DNA of 64,000 bases, taken from the NCBI RefSeq assembly GCF_034087045.1, contig NZ_CP139247.1, forward strand, positions 806,001 to 870,000, in the 5' to 3' direction. A program made the translations under genes and the position numbers. Below the pieces are notes generated by a model, which was not told where the DNA came from, did no database searches, and worked only from the letters and a program-made list of their open reading frames with translations. Positions 16,876 through 25,210 of the stretch are shown here, in pieces. The DNA comes from Chitinophaga sancti. Its GTDB lineage: Bacteria > Bacteroidota > Bacteroidia > Chitinophagales > Chitinophagaceae. The stretch's first letter is position 1. Each line of letters begins with the position of its first letter.

Positions 16876-17817
16876 TTAAAACTTCGCTGAAAAACCAACG
16901 CCTATGACCTCTTTGACCTGCAGCCGGGGTCCCATTACACCTGTTTTGGGATTCACAAAGGACTTCACGTCATCATCATAGATCATATCAAGTGATATTA
17001 CCGCTGAGATATGTTTATTCACCGCCAGATTGAGTGAATTAGTCATATACAGATCCACATTTTGCGGATTGTTCCGATAATTGGAATAGAGATCTAATCT
17101 ACCCTTGTACACGATCCCTTTTGCCAGTGTCTGTACGGTATTGATAGTCAGGTAAGCACCAAATTCAGATTTGATATGCTTACCGGTGTCTACTCCAAAT
17201 GCGCCCTGGGATGCCAGATAGTCGTCCATCACAAATACATAACGGCCGGTAACAGGAGAGAAGAAGATGGAAAACTGGTCGGTCGGCTTATAGTCAATAC
17301 CCGGAGAAAGCACTAAATAGGCAGGTGCAAAGAACCTGGATGACAAAGTCTTGGAGGTATCCGTATACAGGTAACCATCGGTAAACTGACTACGAAGATC
17401 CACTAATCCTGACAGGTAAAAGTTTTTACCAATGTCATAGCCATATTTGGAGGTTATGGAAAGCAGGTCATCGCTCTTACGGCCACCAAGGCTCGTCGTA
17501 TTTACATAACCGTAAGCAAGGTTCAGTACGTTGTCCCAGCTATGCTTTCCTTTTTTGTAAAAGGCGAATGCACTCAGGGAAGAGGCAACGGAGAAAGAGA
17601 ACTTATCACCACCCGCAGCCCAGTTGGTTAAAGATCCCTGGTTTATGTTCAGGTTAAACATGCCTCCCTTTTTCCATACTTTGTTAGTAGTGTCACTGGC
17701 GTCTTTCTTAATTTTTCCGCTTGCTTCTTCGCGGGATGTTTTCATCCAGTCGTCCTGTGCATGTAGGATACCGAATGTGCATACCAATACAAGGACTGTC
17801 AAAAAGGATCTTCTCAT
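16876..17817 (-). CDS. DUF3078 family protein, probable outer-membrane barrel
   Basis: ATG 17817 starts a signal peptide (MRRSFLTVLVLVCTFGILHAQ), so it is preferred over the frame opening at 17910; this gives 313 residues. The mature protein has the DUF3078 pattern: KKGGMFNLNINQGSLTNWAAGGDKFSFS near residue 50, then strand-rich repeats with YKPTDQFSIFFSPVTGRYVFV, and a C-terminal aromatic residue (VGFSAKF). It is predicted to be an outer-membrane barrel; the function of the family is unknown. It stands alone between scpA and mscL on the minus strand. Confidence 0.85.
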   Translation of the reverse strand: MRRSFLTVLVLVCTFGILHAQDDWMKTSREEASGKIKKDASDTTNKVWKKGGMFNLNINQGSLTNWAAGGDKFSFSVASSLSAFAFYKKGKHSWDNVLNLAYGYVNTTSLGGRKSDDLLSITSKYGYDIGKNFYLSGLVDLRSQFTDGYLYTDTSKTLSSRFFAPAYLVLSPGIDYKPTDQFSIFFSPVTGRYVFVMDDYLASQGAFGVDTGKHIKSEFGAYLTINTVQTLAKGIVYKGRLDLYSNYRNNPQNVDLYMTNSLNLAVNKHISAVISLDMIYDDDVKSFVNPKTGVMGPRLQVKEVIGVGFSAKF

Positions 17818-17981
17818 TACAATTTGTGGTTTAATTGCGGGGGTCAGCAGACAGTGAGACCTGTACAGCAGCTTACGAACCGCCTTGAATAAAATGTTCT
17901 TAAGCTGCAAAAATAATCAACTCTTAAAAAGCTACAAGGGGTCACCTATGGCAACCCCCTGTTTATTACTAATACGAGTAA

Positions 17982-18422
17982 TTATCTTTTTTTCAGTTCG
18001 TCTCTGATTTCCATCAACAACTTCTCCTGTGGTGTTGGTTCTGGTGGTGCCGCTGGGGTAGCCGGAGCTTCTTCTTTCTTTCTGGTCAGGGCATTGATCC
18101 CTTTTACCAGCAGGAAAATACAGAACGCGATGATAACAAATTCAATGACAGACTGGATAAAGAGACCATAAGATAATACCGGGGCCCCGGCTTCTTTTGC
18201 TTTGGCAAGCGATTCAAAACTACTGCCCTTACTATCATTCAGTAGCCAGTATTTTTCTTTGAAATCCACTTTACCAGTCAGTATACCCAGGATGGGCATA
18301 AAGATGTTATCTACCAGTGCAGATACAATCTTTCCGAAGGCAGCACCGATGATCACTCCGACTGCAAGGTCAATTACGTTTCCTTTGGTAGCAAAATCTC
18401 TAAACTCTTTGAAGAATGCCAT
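17982..18422 (-). CDS. mscL: Large-conductance mechanosensitive channel
   Basis: The 146-residue inner-membrane channel opens on membrane tension and releases solutes during hypo-osmotic shock. Visible are the N-terminal amphipathic helix ([15 protein letters not shown]), TM1 with the gate region [24 protein letters not shown], a periplasmic loop, TM2 ([21 protein letters not shown], about residues 85-110), and a cytoplasmic helix after a Pro/Ala-rich linker (ending [16 protein letters not shown]). The length is normal. Monocistronic, between DUF3078 and PPK2 genes. Confidence 0.96.
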   Translation of the reverse strand: MAFFKEFRDFATKGNVIDLAVGVIIGAAFGKIVSALVDNIFMPILGILTGKVDFKEKYWLLNDSKGSSFESLAKAKEAGAPVLSYGLFIQSVIEFVIIAFCIFLLVKGINALTRKKEEAPATPAAPPEPTPQEKLLMEIRDELKKR

Positions 18423-18496
18423 ATAACAACTTTTTTAGGTGACACGAACAAATTTGCAGGGGCCAAGATAATATAATCCCTTTTAAAGACAATCTC

Positions 18497-18539
18497 AAAA
18501 TCTACCGGAAGCTTACTACGCAAGCTTCCGGTAGATTTT
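18497..18539 (-). terminator. Hairpin after the PPK2 gene
   Basis: Perfect 18-bp inverted repeat (18497-18514 with 18522-18539) with a 7-base loop and only four T at the end of the stem. It sits 38 bp beyond the PPK2 stop and 75 bp upstream of mscL, and probably terminates PPK2 transcription. Confidence 0.7.
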
Positions 18540-18576
18540 GCCGGGCAGTTGCGCTGAGCTTTGTAAAGAAAAAAAA

Positions 18577-19323
18577 TCAATCCTTCAATGCAGGATATTT
18601 CATTTTTAATGACAGCAGTGTATCCCTTAACGTTTTCGCTACTACGTATTCTTTATACCAGTTATCATCAGCAGGCACAATGATCCACGGTACCTCATTA
18701 CAATGTGCAAATACATCTTCGTATGCCTTCCTGTACTTCTTCCAGAACTTCGCTTCTATCAGATCTCCTTTATTGTACTTCCACATCTTTTTAGGATTCG
18801 CCGTCCGTTCTTCCAATCGCGTAGCCTGCTCTTGGGGCGATACATGGAGATAAAACTTCAGGATAGTCGTATTACCATGATCCGTCAGTAACCTTTCAAA
18901 ATCATTGATAGCAACCATACGTTTTATAATCGTTTTTTCATTCACCCATTTATGCACTCTCTGTACTAATACATCTTCATAATGAGAACGATTGAAAACC
19001 ATAATCATACCTTTAGATGGGGCATGCTGATGTACGCGCCATAGAAAATCATGATCCAGCTCCTGCTCAGTAGGCACTTTAAACGCCATCACATCTACCC
19101 CTTCAGGATTCATCGTACTCATCACAGCACGGATAGCGCCATCTTTGCCACTTGCATCCATTCCCTGCAAGATAATGAGAATGGCATGTTTATGTTCGGC
19201 ATAGAGCAGGTTCTGTAACTCATCCAGCTCATTTCTTATCTGGTCGGTCAGGGCCTGGGTCTTTTCTTTATCCAGTTTTTTGGGTGCTGTGGTACTGATA
19301 TCTGCCAGTTTAAGCTTACTCAT
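18577..19323 (-). CDS. Polyphosphate kinase 2 family protein
   Basis: A 248-residue P-loop kinase that moves phosphate between polyphosphate and nucleotides. The Walker A motif GMDASGKDG is at 54-62 and the Walker-B-like NRSHYEDVLV at 111-120, with the lid region LEERTANPKKMWKYNKGDL near 170-190 and the C-terminal PWIIVPADDNWYKEYVVA, all standard for a single-domain PPK2. Whether it prefers AMP, ADP or GDP cannot be told from the sequence. No ppk1 or exopolyphosphatase is nearby. It is divergent from the EamA exporter with about 90 bp between them. Confidence 0.94.
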   Translation of the reverse strand: MSKLKLADISTTAPKKLDKEKTQALTDQIRNELDELQNLLYAEHKHAILIILQGMDASGKDGAIRAVMSTMNPEGVDVMAFKVPTEQELDHDFLWRVHQHAPSKGMIMVFNRSHYEDVLVQRVHKWVNEKTIIKRMVAINDFERLLTDHGNTTILKFYLHVSPQEQATRLEERTANPKKMWKYNKGDLIEAKFWKKYRKAYEDVFAHCNEVPWIIVPADDNWYKEYVVAKTLRDTLLSLKMKYPALKD

Positions 19324-19414
19324 TCGCGTAACATTTCATCCTAGTGTAACAAAATATAAACCGAAGTGTTCTCAAATTGCGATCTTTGTCTGGCCATTCT
19401 ATAAATCTAAAAAC

Positions 19415-20278
19415 GTGAGCCAACGAACACTCAACTGGGGGATATTTCTCCTCCTTTCCCTCACCTGGGGCAGCTCCTTCATTCTCATGAAACTGGGTAT
19501 GGAGCGGTTATCGCCCTGGCAGGTAGCCAGCCTCCGCATGCTATGTGCAGGTATTTCATTATCGCCTTTCTTTTTCCGCTTTATCCACAGGATGCCTGTG
19601 AAAAAGCTACCCCTGATTTTTCTGTCAGGGTTATTAGGCAATTTCATCCCGGCCTTCCTCTTCTGTATTGCCGAAATGCAGGTAGACAGTGGTCTGGCCG
19701 GCATCCTAAACGGGTTCACCCCACTCATGACCTTAGTGACAGGGGCTTTGCTGTTTAATAATGCGATCATCAAGCGCCAGCTGCTGGGTATCAGTGCCGG
19801 GCTAATAGGGGTCGTATTGTTGTTTGCCTCTCAGGGAATCAGCACGAGTTATTGGTACTACGGTCTTTGGATACTTGTAGCCACTGTATGCTATGGTACG
19901 AATATCAACCTGGTTCGCAGGCACCTGAAGGATTATTCATCCGTACAGGTAAGTGCTATCTCCCTCGGATTCTGTGCCATCTTAGCTTTTCCGGTACTGC
20001 TGTACACACATTTCTTTGCACTGCTAAGTGGGCCCGCTGTTCCATGGACTTCTATCAGTGCAGCAGCGACACTGGGCATACTGGGTAGTGGTATTGCGAC
20101 CGTCCTGTTTTACTTCCTGATCAGCAGAACAGGTGCTATGTTCGCCAGTATGGTGACATATGTATTGCCCATTGTGGCGCTGGGCTGGGGTTTTCTGGCC
20201 GGAGAGCACATTACGGTATTACAGATATTAAGTCTTGGGATCATCTTAGGAGGGGTATACCTTGTAAACAGAAAATAA
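19415..20278 (+). CDS. EamA/RhaT-family membrane exporter
   Basis: A drug/metabolite-transporter protein of 288 residues if the GTG at 19415 is the start (MSQRTLNWGIFLLLSLTWGSSFILMK), which begins right at the first membrane helix. The longer frame opens at a TTG inside the divergent PPK2 gene and is unlikely. Ten hydrophobic segments form two EamA repeats of five helices each, the usual architecture; the first repeat contains LTWGSSFILMK and the second LGILGSGIATVLFYFLI. Substrate unknown (family members export amino acids or other metabolites). It ends at a shared terminator with frr. Confidence 0.9.
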   Translation: MSQRTLNWGIFLLLSLTWGSSFILMKLGMERLSPWQVASLRMLCAGISLSPFFFRFIHRMPVKKLPLIFLSGLLGNFIPAFLFCIAEMQVDSGLAGILNGFTPLMTLVTGALLFNNAIIKRQLLGISAGLIGVVLLFASQGISTSYWYYGLWILVATVCYGTNINLVRRHLKDYSSVQVSAISLGFCAILAFPVLLYTHFFALLSGPAVPWTSISAAATLGILGSGIATVLFYFLISRTGAMFASMVTYVLPIVALGWGFLAGEHITVLQILSLGIILGGVYLVNRK

Positions 20279-20334
20279 TTAAAAGGGGATTTATTCGCTA
20301 TAAATGGACACCCGGCCTCATCAAGGTATCCAAA

Positions 20335-20376
20335 AGAAAAGAGCGTGTATCAGCATATTGATACACGCTCTTTTCT
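20335..20376. terminator. Bidirectional terminator
   Basis: Perfect 18-bp inverted repeat (20335-20352 with 20359-20376) with a 6-base loop, A-rich on the left and T-rich on the right. It serves both the EamA gene and the convergent frr gene. Confidence 0.9.
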
Positions 20377-20397
20377 TAATATAAGGCTGACAACCAT

Positions 20398-20961
20398 TTA
20401 GATCGCCATAATCTCTTTTTCTTTCTGTGCACAGTGCTTATCAACCAGTTCGATAAATTTATTGGTCAATGCCTGTACTTCAGCTTCTGCATCTTTTGCA
20501 GTATCCTCACTCAGGCCGTCTTTCTGCAATTTCTTTATGGCTTCGATCGCATCACGACGGATATTTCTGATAGACACTTTACCATGTTCACCTTCACCAG
20601 CTGCTCTCTTTACAAATTCCCTTCTTCTTTCTTCCGTCAGAGGAGGTAGGAACATTCTAATGATGATACCATCGTTCTGTGGGTTAATACCGATATTGGA
20701 AGCAATGATAGCCCTTTCAATCGGCTGGAGCATATTTTTTTCCCAAGGCTGAATAGTTAGGGTACGCGCGTCAGCCACATTGATATTGGCAACCTGAGAG
20801 AGCGGGGTAGAAGAACCATAGTAATCTACGGAAATCCCATCCAGGATAGCAGGAGTTGCTTTTCCAGCTCTGATCCTGGACAATTCCAGCTCAAGGTGAG
20901 CGATCGCCTTTTGCATGGATTCGCTGGCATCGTCCATGATTAAGTTTAGATCATCTTGCAT
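20398..20961 (-). CDS. frr: Ribosome recycling factor
   Basis: The 187-residue factor that, with EF-G, splits the post-termination ribosome. ATG 20961 (MQDDLNLIMDDASESMQKA) gives the usual family length; the frame opening at 20988 would add nine residues. Conserved features include ELSRIRAGKATPAILDGISVDYYGS, the hinge regions, and EERRREFVKRAAGEGEHGKVSIRNIRRDAI, followed by the C-terminal helix. In many bacteria frr follows pyrH, but here the upstream neighbour on the same strand is a WecA-type transferase and the downstream gene is convergent. Confidence 0.97.
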   Translation of the reverse strand: MQDDLNLIMDDASESMQKAIAHLELELSRIRAGKATPAILDGISVDYYGSSTPLSQVANINVADARTLTIQPWEKNMLQPIERAIIASNIGINPQNDGIIIRMFLPPLTEERRREFVKRAAGEGEHGKVSIRNIRRDAIEAIKKLQKDGLSEDTAKDAEAEVQALTNKFIELVDKHCAQKEKEIMAI

Positions 20962-21119
20962 AGCAAACAAATAATTAAGTGCGTGCAAACCTACAGGAAT
21001 TATCTGAGATTTTGAAGCCGGGATATGATAGAAATTGAATATAAGGGAAGCGGGGTGGACAATTGTAAGGCCGCCGGACCCTTCATTCGGGAAAGTGAGA
21101 CCTGTAAAACATCCCAGGA

Positions 21120-22268
21120 TTATTTATCCTGTAAAATTCCTTTTGGATTGACTCTGATTGCCGATTTCGGCATCACCTCTACCACTGCTTTGGCATCATT
21201 GACTGTTGCAATGGTAACCTTGTGCAGCATGTTTTCTTTTCTCCTCTTAGCCTGGTAAAGTACACCAGTGAGGATCAATGCAGAGCCAATCATACTGCCC
21301 AGTAACCAGCCAGTACCTATATGTTGGAAATAAAATGCAAAAGCTATGTAAGCAGCATTTACCATTACACATACCAGGGTAACCTGGCGGTGGTTCAGGT
21401 TCAATGCCAGCAGGTAGTGATGCAGGTGGTTACGGTCAGCCGCAAACGGAGAACGACCATGTAGCATTCTCACTGCAAATACCCGCATTGTATCGAACAG
21501 TGGCAGGATCAGGATAGCAATCGCTACAGCAGGTACAGATTCTACAGGCAGCTTGCCCGCAGGATTGCCCGCTACTTCGATGAACTTAATAGTCAGGATG
21601 GCATTTACCAGCCCTACCATTAGTGAACCGGTATCGCCCATGAAAATCCTGGCCGGAGAAATATTGTAAATCAGGAAAGCAGCTAAGCCACCTGCCATTG
21701 AAAAACCTAATACAGCATATACCAGTTGTCCGGTATAGAGGAAATACGTACCCAACACCCCAGAAACCAGCATTCCTACACTACCAGCGAGGCCATCTAC
21801 ACCATCAATCAGGTTGAAGGCATTGATCACCACCAGGAATGTAAAGTAAGTGAGCAGCAGGCTAAAGTGTGGAGGCAGGGCATTGAAACCCATGAAACCA
21901 TACATACTGCTGATCTGTAAATTGCTAAGATAAATTACTGCAAAAGAAGCCATTAACTGGCCAATAAGTTTCTTTAAAGGGGTAAGTCCTACAATGTCAT
22001 CCTTCATTCCAACCATAAAAATCACAAAGAAGGCAGCCACCATATATTGATATGGGGAATCAGCCAACGCAGGTACACAAACCGACGTCGCAACAATGAA
22101 TCCAGAAAAAAACGCAATTCCTCCTAAAGTTGGAATCCGTGACTTGTGAGATTTCCTTTCGTCCGGTTCGTCATATAAATGCTTAAGTTCTGCGACCCGG
22201 ATTAACACGGGAATAGCAAAGTAGGTAATAACGAAACTTAGGACAGTAGCAATTAAAACATTCTCCAT
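21120..22268 (-). CDS. WecA/TagO-type undecaprenyl-phosphate sugar-1-phosphate transferase
   Basis: A polytopic membrane enzyme (382 residues from ATG 22268, MENVLIATVLSF; the frame opens at a TTG at 22310). It has about eleven hydrophobic helices and the family motifs in order: Mg-binding DDIVGL (about 90-95), NLIDGVDGLA (152-161), FMGDTGSLMVG, and the HLHH motif that marks the WecA branch rather than MraY. It transfers a UDP-HexNAc sugar phosphate onto undecaprenyl phosphate, starting O-antigen-like or other envelope glycans. No other glycan genes are adjacent. It sits alone, divergent from the transketolase gene. Confidence 0.92.
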   Translation of the reverse strand: MENVLIATVLSFVITYFAIPVLIRVAELKHLYDEPDERKSHKSRIPTLGGIAFFSGFIVATSVCVPALADSPYQYMVAAFFVIFMVGMKDDIVGLTPLKKLIGQLMASFAVIYLSNLQISSMYGFMGFNALPPHFSLLLTYFTFLVVINAFNLIDGVDGLAGSVGMLVSGVLGTYFLYTGQLVYAVLGFSMAGGLAAFLIYNISPARIFMGDTGSLMVGLVNAILTIKFIEVAGNPAGKLPVESVPAVAIAILILPLFDTMRVFAVRMLHGRSPFAADRNHLHHYLLALNLNHRQVTLVCVMVNAAYIAFAFYFQHIGTGWLLGSMIGSALILTGVLYQAKRRKENMLHKVTIATVNDAKAVVEVMPKSAIRVNPKGILQDK

Positions 22269-22435
22269 TTGGGAGGGGACTTGGTCTATGTACAAAGATA
22301 TTAATTTCAATCAAATGTGTATCACCTTATCTGAAAATATCCCAGATTACCGGGATACAAATCCAGATTACCGGATCCATAAAGTTAAAATGAGGGAAAT
22401 AGGCAAGATTATGTGCAATTGTATTTAAATTCTAT

Positions 22436-22443
22436 TATTTTCG
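22436..22443 (+). promoter_or_regulatory. Promoter-like -7 element before the transketolase gene
   Basis: TATTTTCG matches TAnnTTTG in all but one position and lies 25 bp before the ATG at 22469. A -33 element at the right distance is not obvious, so this is weak. Confidence 0.35.
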
Positions 22444-22468
22444 CCTGATCAAAAAATTTGCAAGTATT

Positions 22469-23305
22469 ATGCCACAGTTGAAAGATATAGCTACACAAAT
22501 CAGAAGGGATATCGTTCGCATGGTGCATGGCTGCCAGAGTGGCCATCCAGGCGGTTCATTAGGTTGTGCTGATTTTTTCACAGCCCTGTATTTTAAAGTG
22601 ATGCAGCACAAGCCACAACCTTTCGAAATGGACGGAGGTGATCAGGATCTGTTCTTTTTATCAAATGGCCATATCTCGCCGGTATTTTACAGTGCATTAG
22701 CCCGTTCGGGTTATTTTGAGGTGTCAGAACTGGCTACATTCCGCCAGTTGAATTCCCGTGTACAGGGTCACCCTACTACTCACGAAGGCTTGCCTGGTAT
22801 ACGTATGGCATCAGGTTCCCTGGGGCAGGGTTTGAGTGTGGCGATTGGTGCTGCGCTGACGAAGAAACTGAATAATGATGACCGTATTGTATTCTCTCTG
22901 CATGGTGATGGTGAGTTGGAAGAAGGGCAGAACTGGGAAGCAATTATGTTTGCTCCTCATCATAAAGTGGATAATCTGATCGCAACTGTGGATTGGAATG
23001 GACAACAGATTGATGGTACAGTTGAGGCTGTGGCAGGTTTGGGTGACCTGGAAGCGAAGTTTGCGGCTTTTGGATGGACTGTGTTGCATATGAATGGGAA
23101 TGATATGGATGAGGTGGTTGCTACATTGGAAAAGGCAGTAGGTATGACCGGACAAGGTAAGCCGATTGTTATTTTGATGAAGACGATTATGGGTGCTGGG
23201 GTTGATTTTATGGAAGGACATCATGAGTGGCATGGGATTGCACCGAATGATGAGCAGTTGAAGAGTGCGTTGGGACAGTTGCCAGAGACGTTGGGAGATT
23301 ATTAA
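22469..23305 (+). CDS. Transketolase, N-terminal (thiamine-diphosphate-binding) subunit
   Basis: A 278-residue protein equal to the first domain of transketolase. It shows RRDIVRMVHGCQSGHPGGSLGCADFF near the start, the ThDP motif GDGELEEGQNWEA followed by DWNGQQIDG, and MEGHHEWHGIAPNDEQ at the end. In bacteria with split transketolase, a second gene for the pyrimidine-binding and C-terminal domains completes the enzyme, which shuttles two-carbon units in the pentose phosphate pathway. Here the gene is followed by two terminators and a convergent gene, so the partner must be elsewhere. The stop is genuine: no continuation of the family sequence is seen downstream. Confidence 0.92.
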   Translation: MPQLKDIATQIRRDIVRMVHGCQSGHPGGSLGCADFFTALYFKVMQHKPQPFEMDGGDQDLFFLSNGHISPVFYSALARSGYFEVSELATFRQLNSRVQGHPTTHEGLPGIRMASGSLGQGLSVAIGAALTKKLNNDDRIVFSLHGDGELEEGQNWEAIMFAPHHKVDNLIATVDWNGQQIDGTVEAVAGLGDLEAKFAAFGWTVLHMNGNDMDEVVATLEKAVGMTGQGKPIVILMKTIMGAGVDFMEGHHEWHGIAPNDEQLKSALGQLPETLGDY

Positions 23306-23323
23306 TTTTATTATTTAAATAGC

Positions 23324-23364
23324 AAAAAAATGGGCAAATCACTTCGTGATTTGCCCATTTTTTT
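23324..23364 (+). terminator. Terminator after the transketolase gene
   Basis: Perfect 18-bp stem (23324-23341 with 23347-23364) starting with seven A and ending with seven T, loop CTTCG. It can act in both directions. Confidence 0.9.
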
Positions 23365-23371
23365 GTGGCCG

Positions 23372-23409
23372 GAATAAGCAACGGCTATCGCTGTAGCTTA
23401 TTCTTTTTA
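23372..23409 (+). terminator. Second terminator-like hairpin
   Basis: An 8-bp outer stem (23372-23379 with 23396-23403) continues into an inner five-pair stem with one G-U pair, then a T run. It backs up the terminator at 23324. Confidence 0.65.
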
Positions 23410-23447
23410 TTAATATTAACTGGCACCATAGCCAATCCTGAAGCATT

Positions 23448-24674
23448 TCAGGTAGCCTTTAGCGCTACATGTTGCCGCCCCGCTCTCCTTGCCGGATACC
23501 AACTGGCAGCCAAACCGATTACTATTATCGTAATACTTACCAGTACAAAATCACTCAAATGCATACTCACCGGGTACGCAGGTACTAAAAATGATTGCCC
23601 CTGCAATTTGATCAACCCAAACTTATCCTGTAGTATACAGAAGATAATACTGATTGTAAAACCTATCCCGGTACCGATCCCCGCAATAATCAATCCCTCC
23701 ATAAGGAAGATGCGGGTAATGAGGCTGCTCCTGGCTCCCATAGCCTTCAGAATCGTGATGTCTTTCTGCTTTTCCATCACCAGCATATAGAGTGAACCAA
23801 TCATGTTAAAGGCAGCAATCACCATTATAAATGACATGATCACATATACCGCCCACTTCTCTGTCTGCATAATTGCATACAGCGCCTGGTTCTGTTCATA
23901 TCTTGTCTGTATCAGGTAGCCATCTCCCAATAGCTGCTTCAGCCTTGCCTTCAGATCATTATCATTCTCACCAGGCTTAGCCCCCACTTCCAGTGCCGAC
24001 ATTTCATCTGGCGCCATGCCCAATACCCCTCTCATAAAATCGATATGGGTTATGACATACTTGCTGTTGAAATCCTGCTGGATAGCAAAAGAACCGGAAG
24101 GGTAGAGTATCCCACTTCCCAATGCGTCTTCAGGCGTAGTCACACTCGTGATATTGCGACGGGGCAGGTAAACGGTCAGCGGTACGAGACTTTTTTCTAC
24201 ATCTACCCCCAGCGCCATTTCCAGCTCCAAACCCAATACAGCTCTGTAAGCCAGGTCATCGCCGGTATCAAAATGACCACGCACCATGCTTTTATTCACA
24301 GCCGCTACCTTATTATAATTACTATCCACACCCTTCAGGATAGCGATCGTCTGATCACCATCTCCGTACCGTAACACTGCTTTTTCCTCGATCACCTCTG
24401 TCATGTTTGCCACACCTTTTACCCCTGCTATCTGCTTAAGCTGTACAGGTGACAGGTGCAAAGATTTCCCTGACGCCGGGCTCACCTTTACAGAAGGATA
24501 AAAGGTAGAATATAATGACTTGACCAGGCCCTCAAAGCCGTTGAATACGCTGAGAATAACAATCAGGGCCGCCACACCGACTGCAATAGCCGATACGCTT
24601 ACCCATGCAATAATATTGATGGCATTAGTACTCTTTTTGGCCCTGAAATACCGGGATGCAAACTGCCAGATCAT
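23448..24674 (-). CDS. FtsX-like ABC transporter permease, LolE type
   Basis: A 408-residue inner-membrane protein with the LolC/LolE layout: one N-terminal helix (about 20-45, INIIAWVSVSAIAVGVAALIV), a long periplasmic MacB-like domain (about 50-265), then three helices at the C-terminal end. Conserved stretches include FNGFEGLV after helix 1, MEKQKDITILKAMGA, and the final ASWYPARRAGR. Such permeases work with a LolD-type ATPase to release lipoproteins from the inner membrane; no ATPase gene is adjacent. It lies 17 bp after rbfA in one operon, an arrangement I believe is common in Bacteroidota. Confidence 0.9.
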   Translation of the reverse strand: MIWQFASRYFRAKKSTNAINIIAWVSVSAIAVGVAALIVILSVFNGFEGLVKSLYSTFYPSVKVSPASGKSLHLSPVQLKQIAGVKGVANMTEVIEEKAVLRYGDGDQTIAILKGVDSNYNKVAAVNKSMVRGHFDTGDDLAYRAVLGLELEMALGVDVEKSLVPLTVYLPRRNITSVTTPEDALGSGILYPSGSFAIQQDFNSKYVITHIDFMRGVLGMAPDEMSALEVGAKPGENDNDLKARLKQLLGDGYLIQTRYEQNQALYAIMQTEKWAVYVIMSFIMVIAAFNMIGSLYMLVMEKQKDITILKAMGARSSLITRIFLMEGLIIAGIGTGIGFTISIIFCILQDKFGLIKLQGQSFLVPAYPVSMHLSDFVLVSITIIVIGLAASWYPARRAGRQHVALKAT

Positions 24675-24691
24675 ACTTTTAGCTGAAATTC

Positions 24692-25066
24692 CTATTTGTT
24701 TTCCTTCCCGGCATCGTCGTCATTAATCTTCTTGAAAAGTTCCTCCATCTTGAACACGTAATCCAACGTGTCATCGAGGAACAGGGTAAGCTCTGGTATA
24801 CGGCGCAACTGCTTGCCTACACGATTGCCCAGGTCTCTCTTGATCACACCCATCTGTTCTTTGATTCTATTGATCATCTCGTGGTTGTCCTTGATCTGGA
24901 ACATGCTCAGGTATACCCTTGCTTCCAGCAGATCCGGGGTGACGCGTACGGCGGAGATAGAGATCATTCCTCCGTCTACCACATTGAATCCATGACGCTG
25001 GAATATATCACTCAGTTCTTTTTGTAACAGTTGTCCAATTTGTTTCTGTCTCTTGCTTTCCTGCAT
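24692..25066 (-). CDS. rbfA: Ribosome-binding factor A
   Basis: The 124-residue KH-fold factor helps mature the 16S rRNA 5' end on the small subunit. It shows ESKRQKQIGQLLQKELSDIF at the N-terminus, ISISAVRVTPDLLEARVYLSMF in the middle, and RIPELTLFLDDTLDYVFKMEELFKKI near the end. Length and start (MQESKRQKQIG) are normal. It is the first gene of a two-gene unit with the LolE-like permease and is divergent from the ABC exporter. Confidence 0.96.
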   Translation of the reverse strand: MQESKRQKQIGQLLQKELSDIFQRHGFNVVDGGMISISAVRVTPDLLEARVYLSMFQIKDNHEMINRIKEQMGVIKRDLGNRVGKQLRRIPELTLFLDDTLDYVFKMEELFKKINDDDAGKENK

Positions 25067-25210
25067 ATTATACGAATTGTTAATATTGAGAGCTATGTAG
25101 TCCAGAGATAAATCACTATTAATATTGTAGTAACTTGCAGCCCTGTTTCTATACTCTCTGGCAAAGATAAGGAAACACGCATGCGCGATACGATATAAAA
25201 TAAAGTAAAG

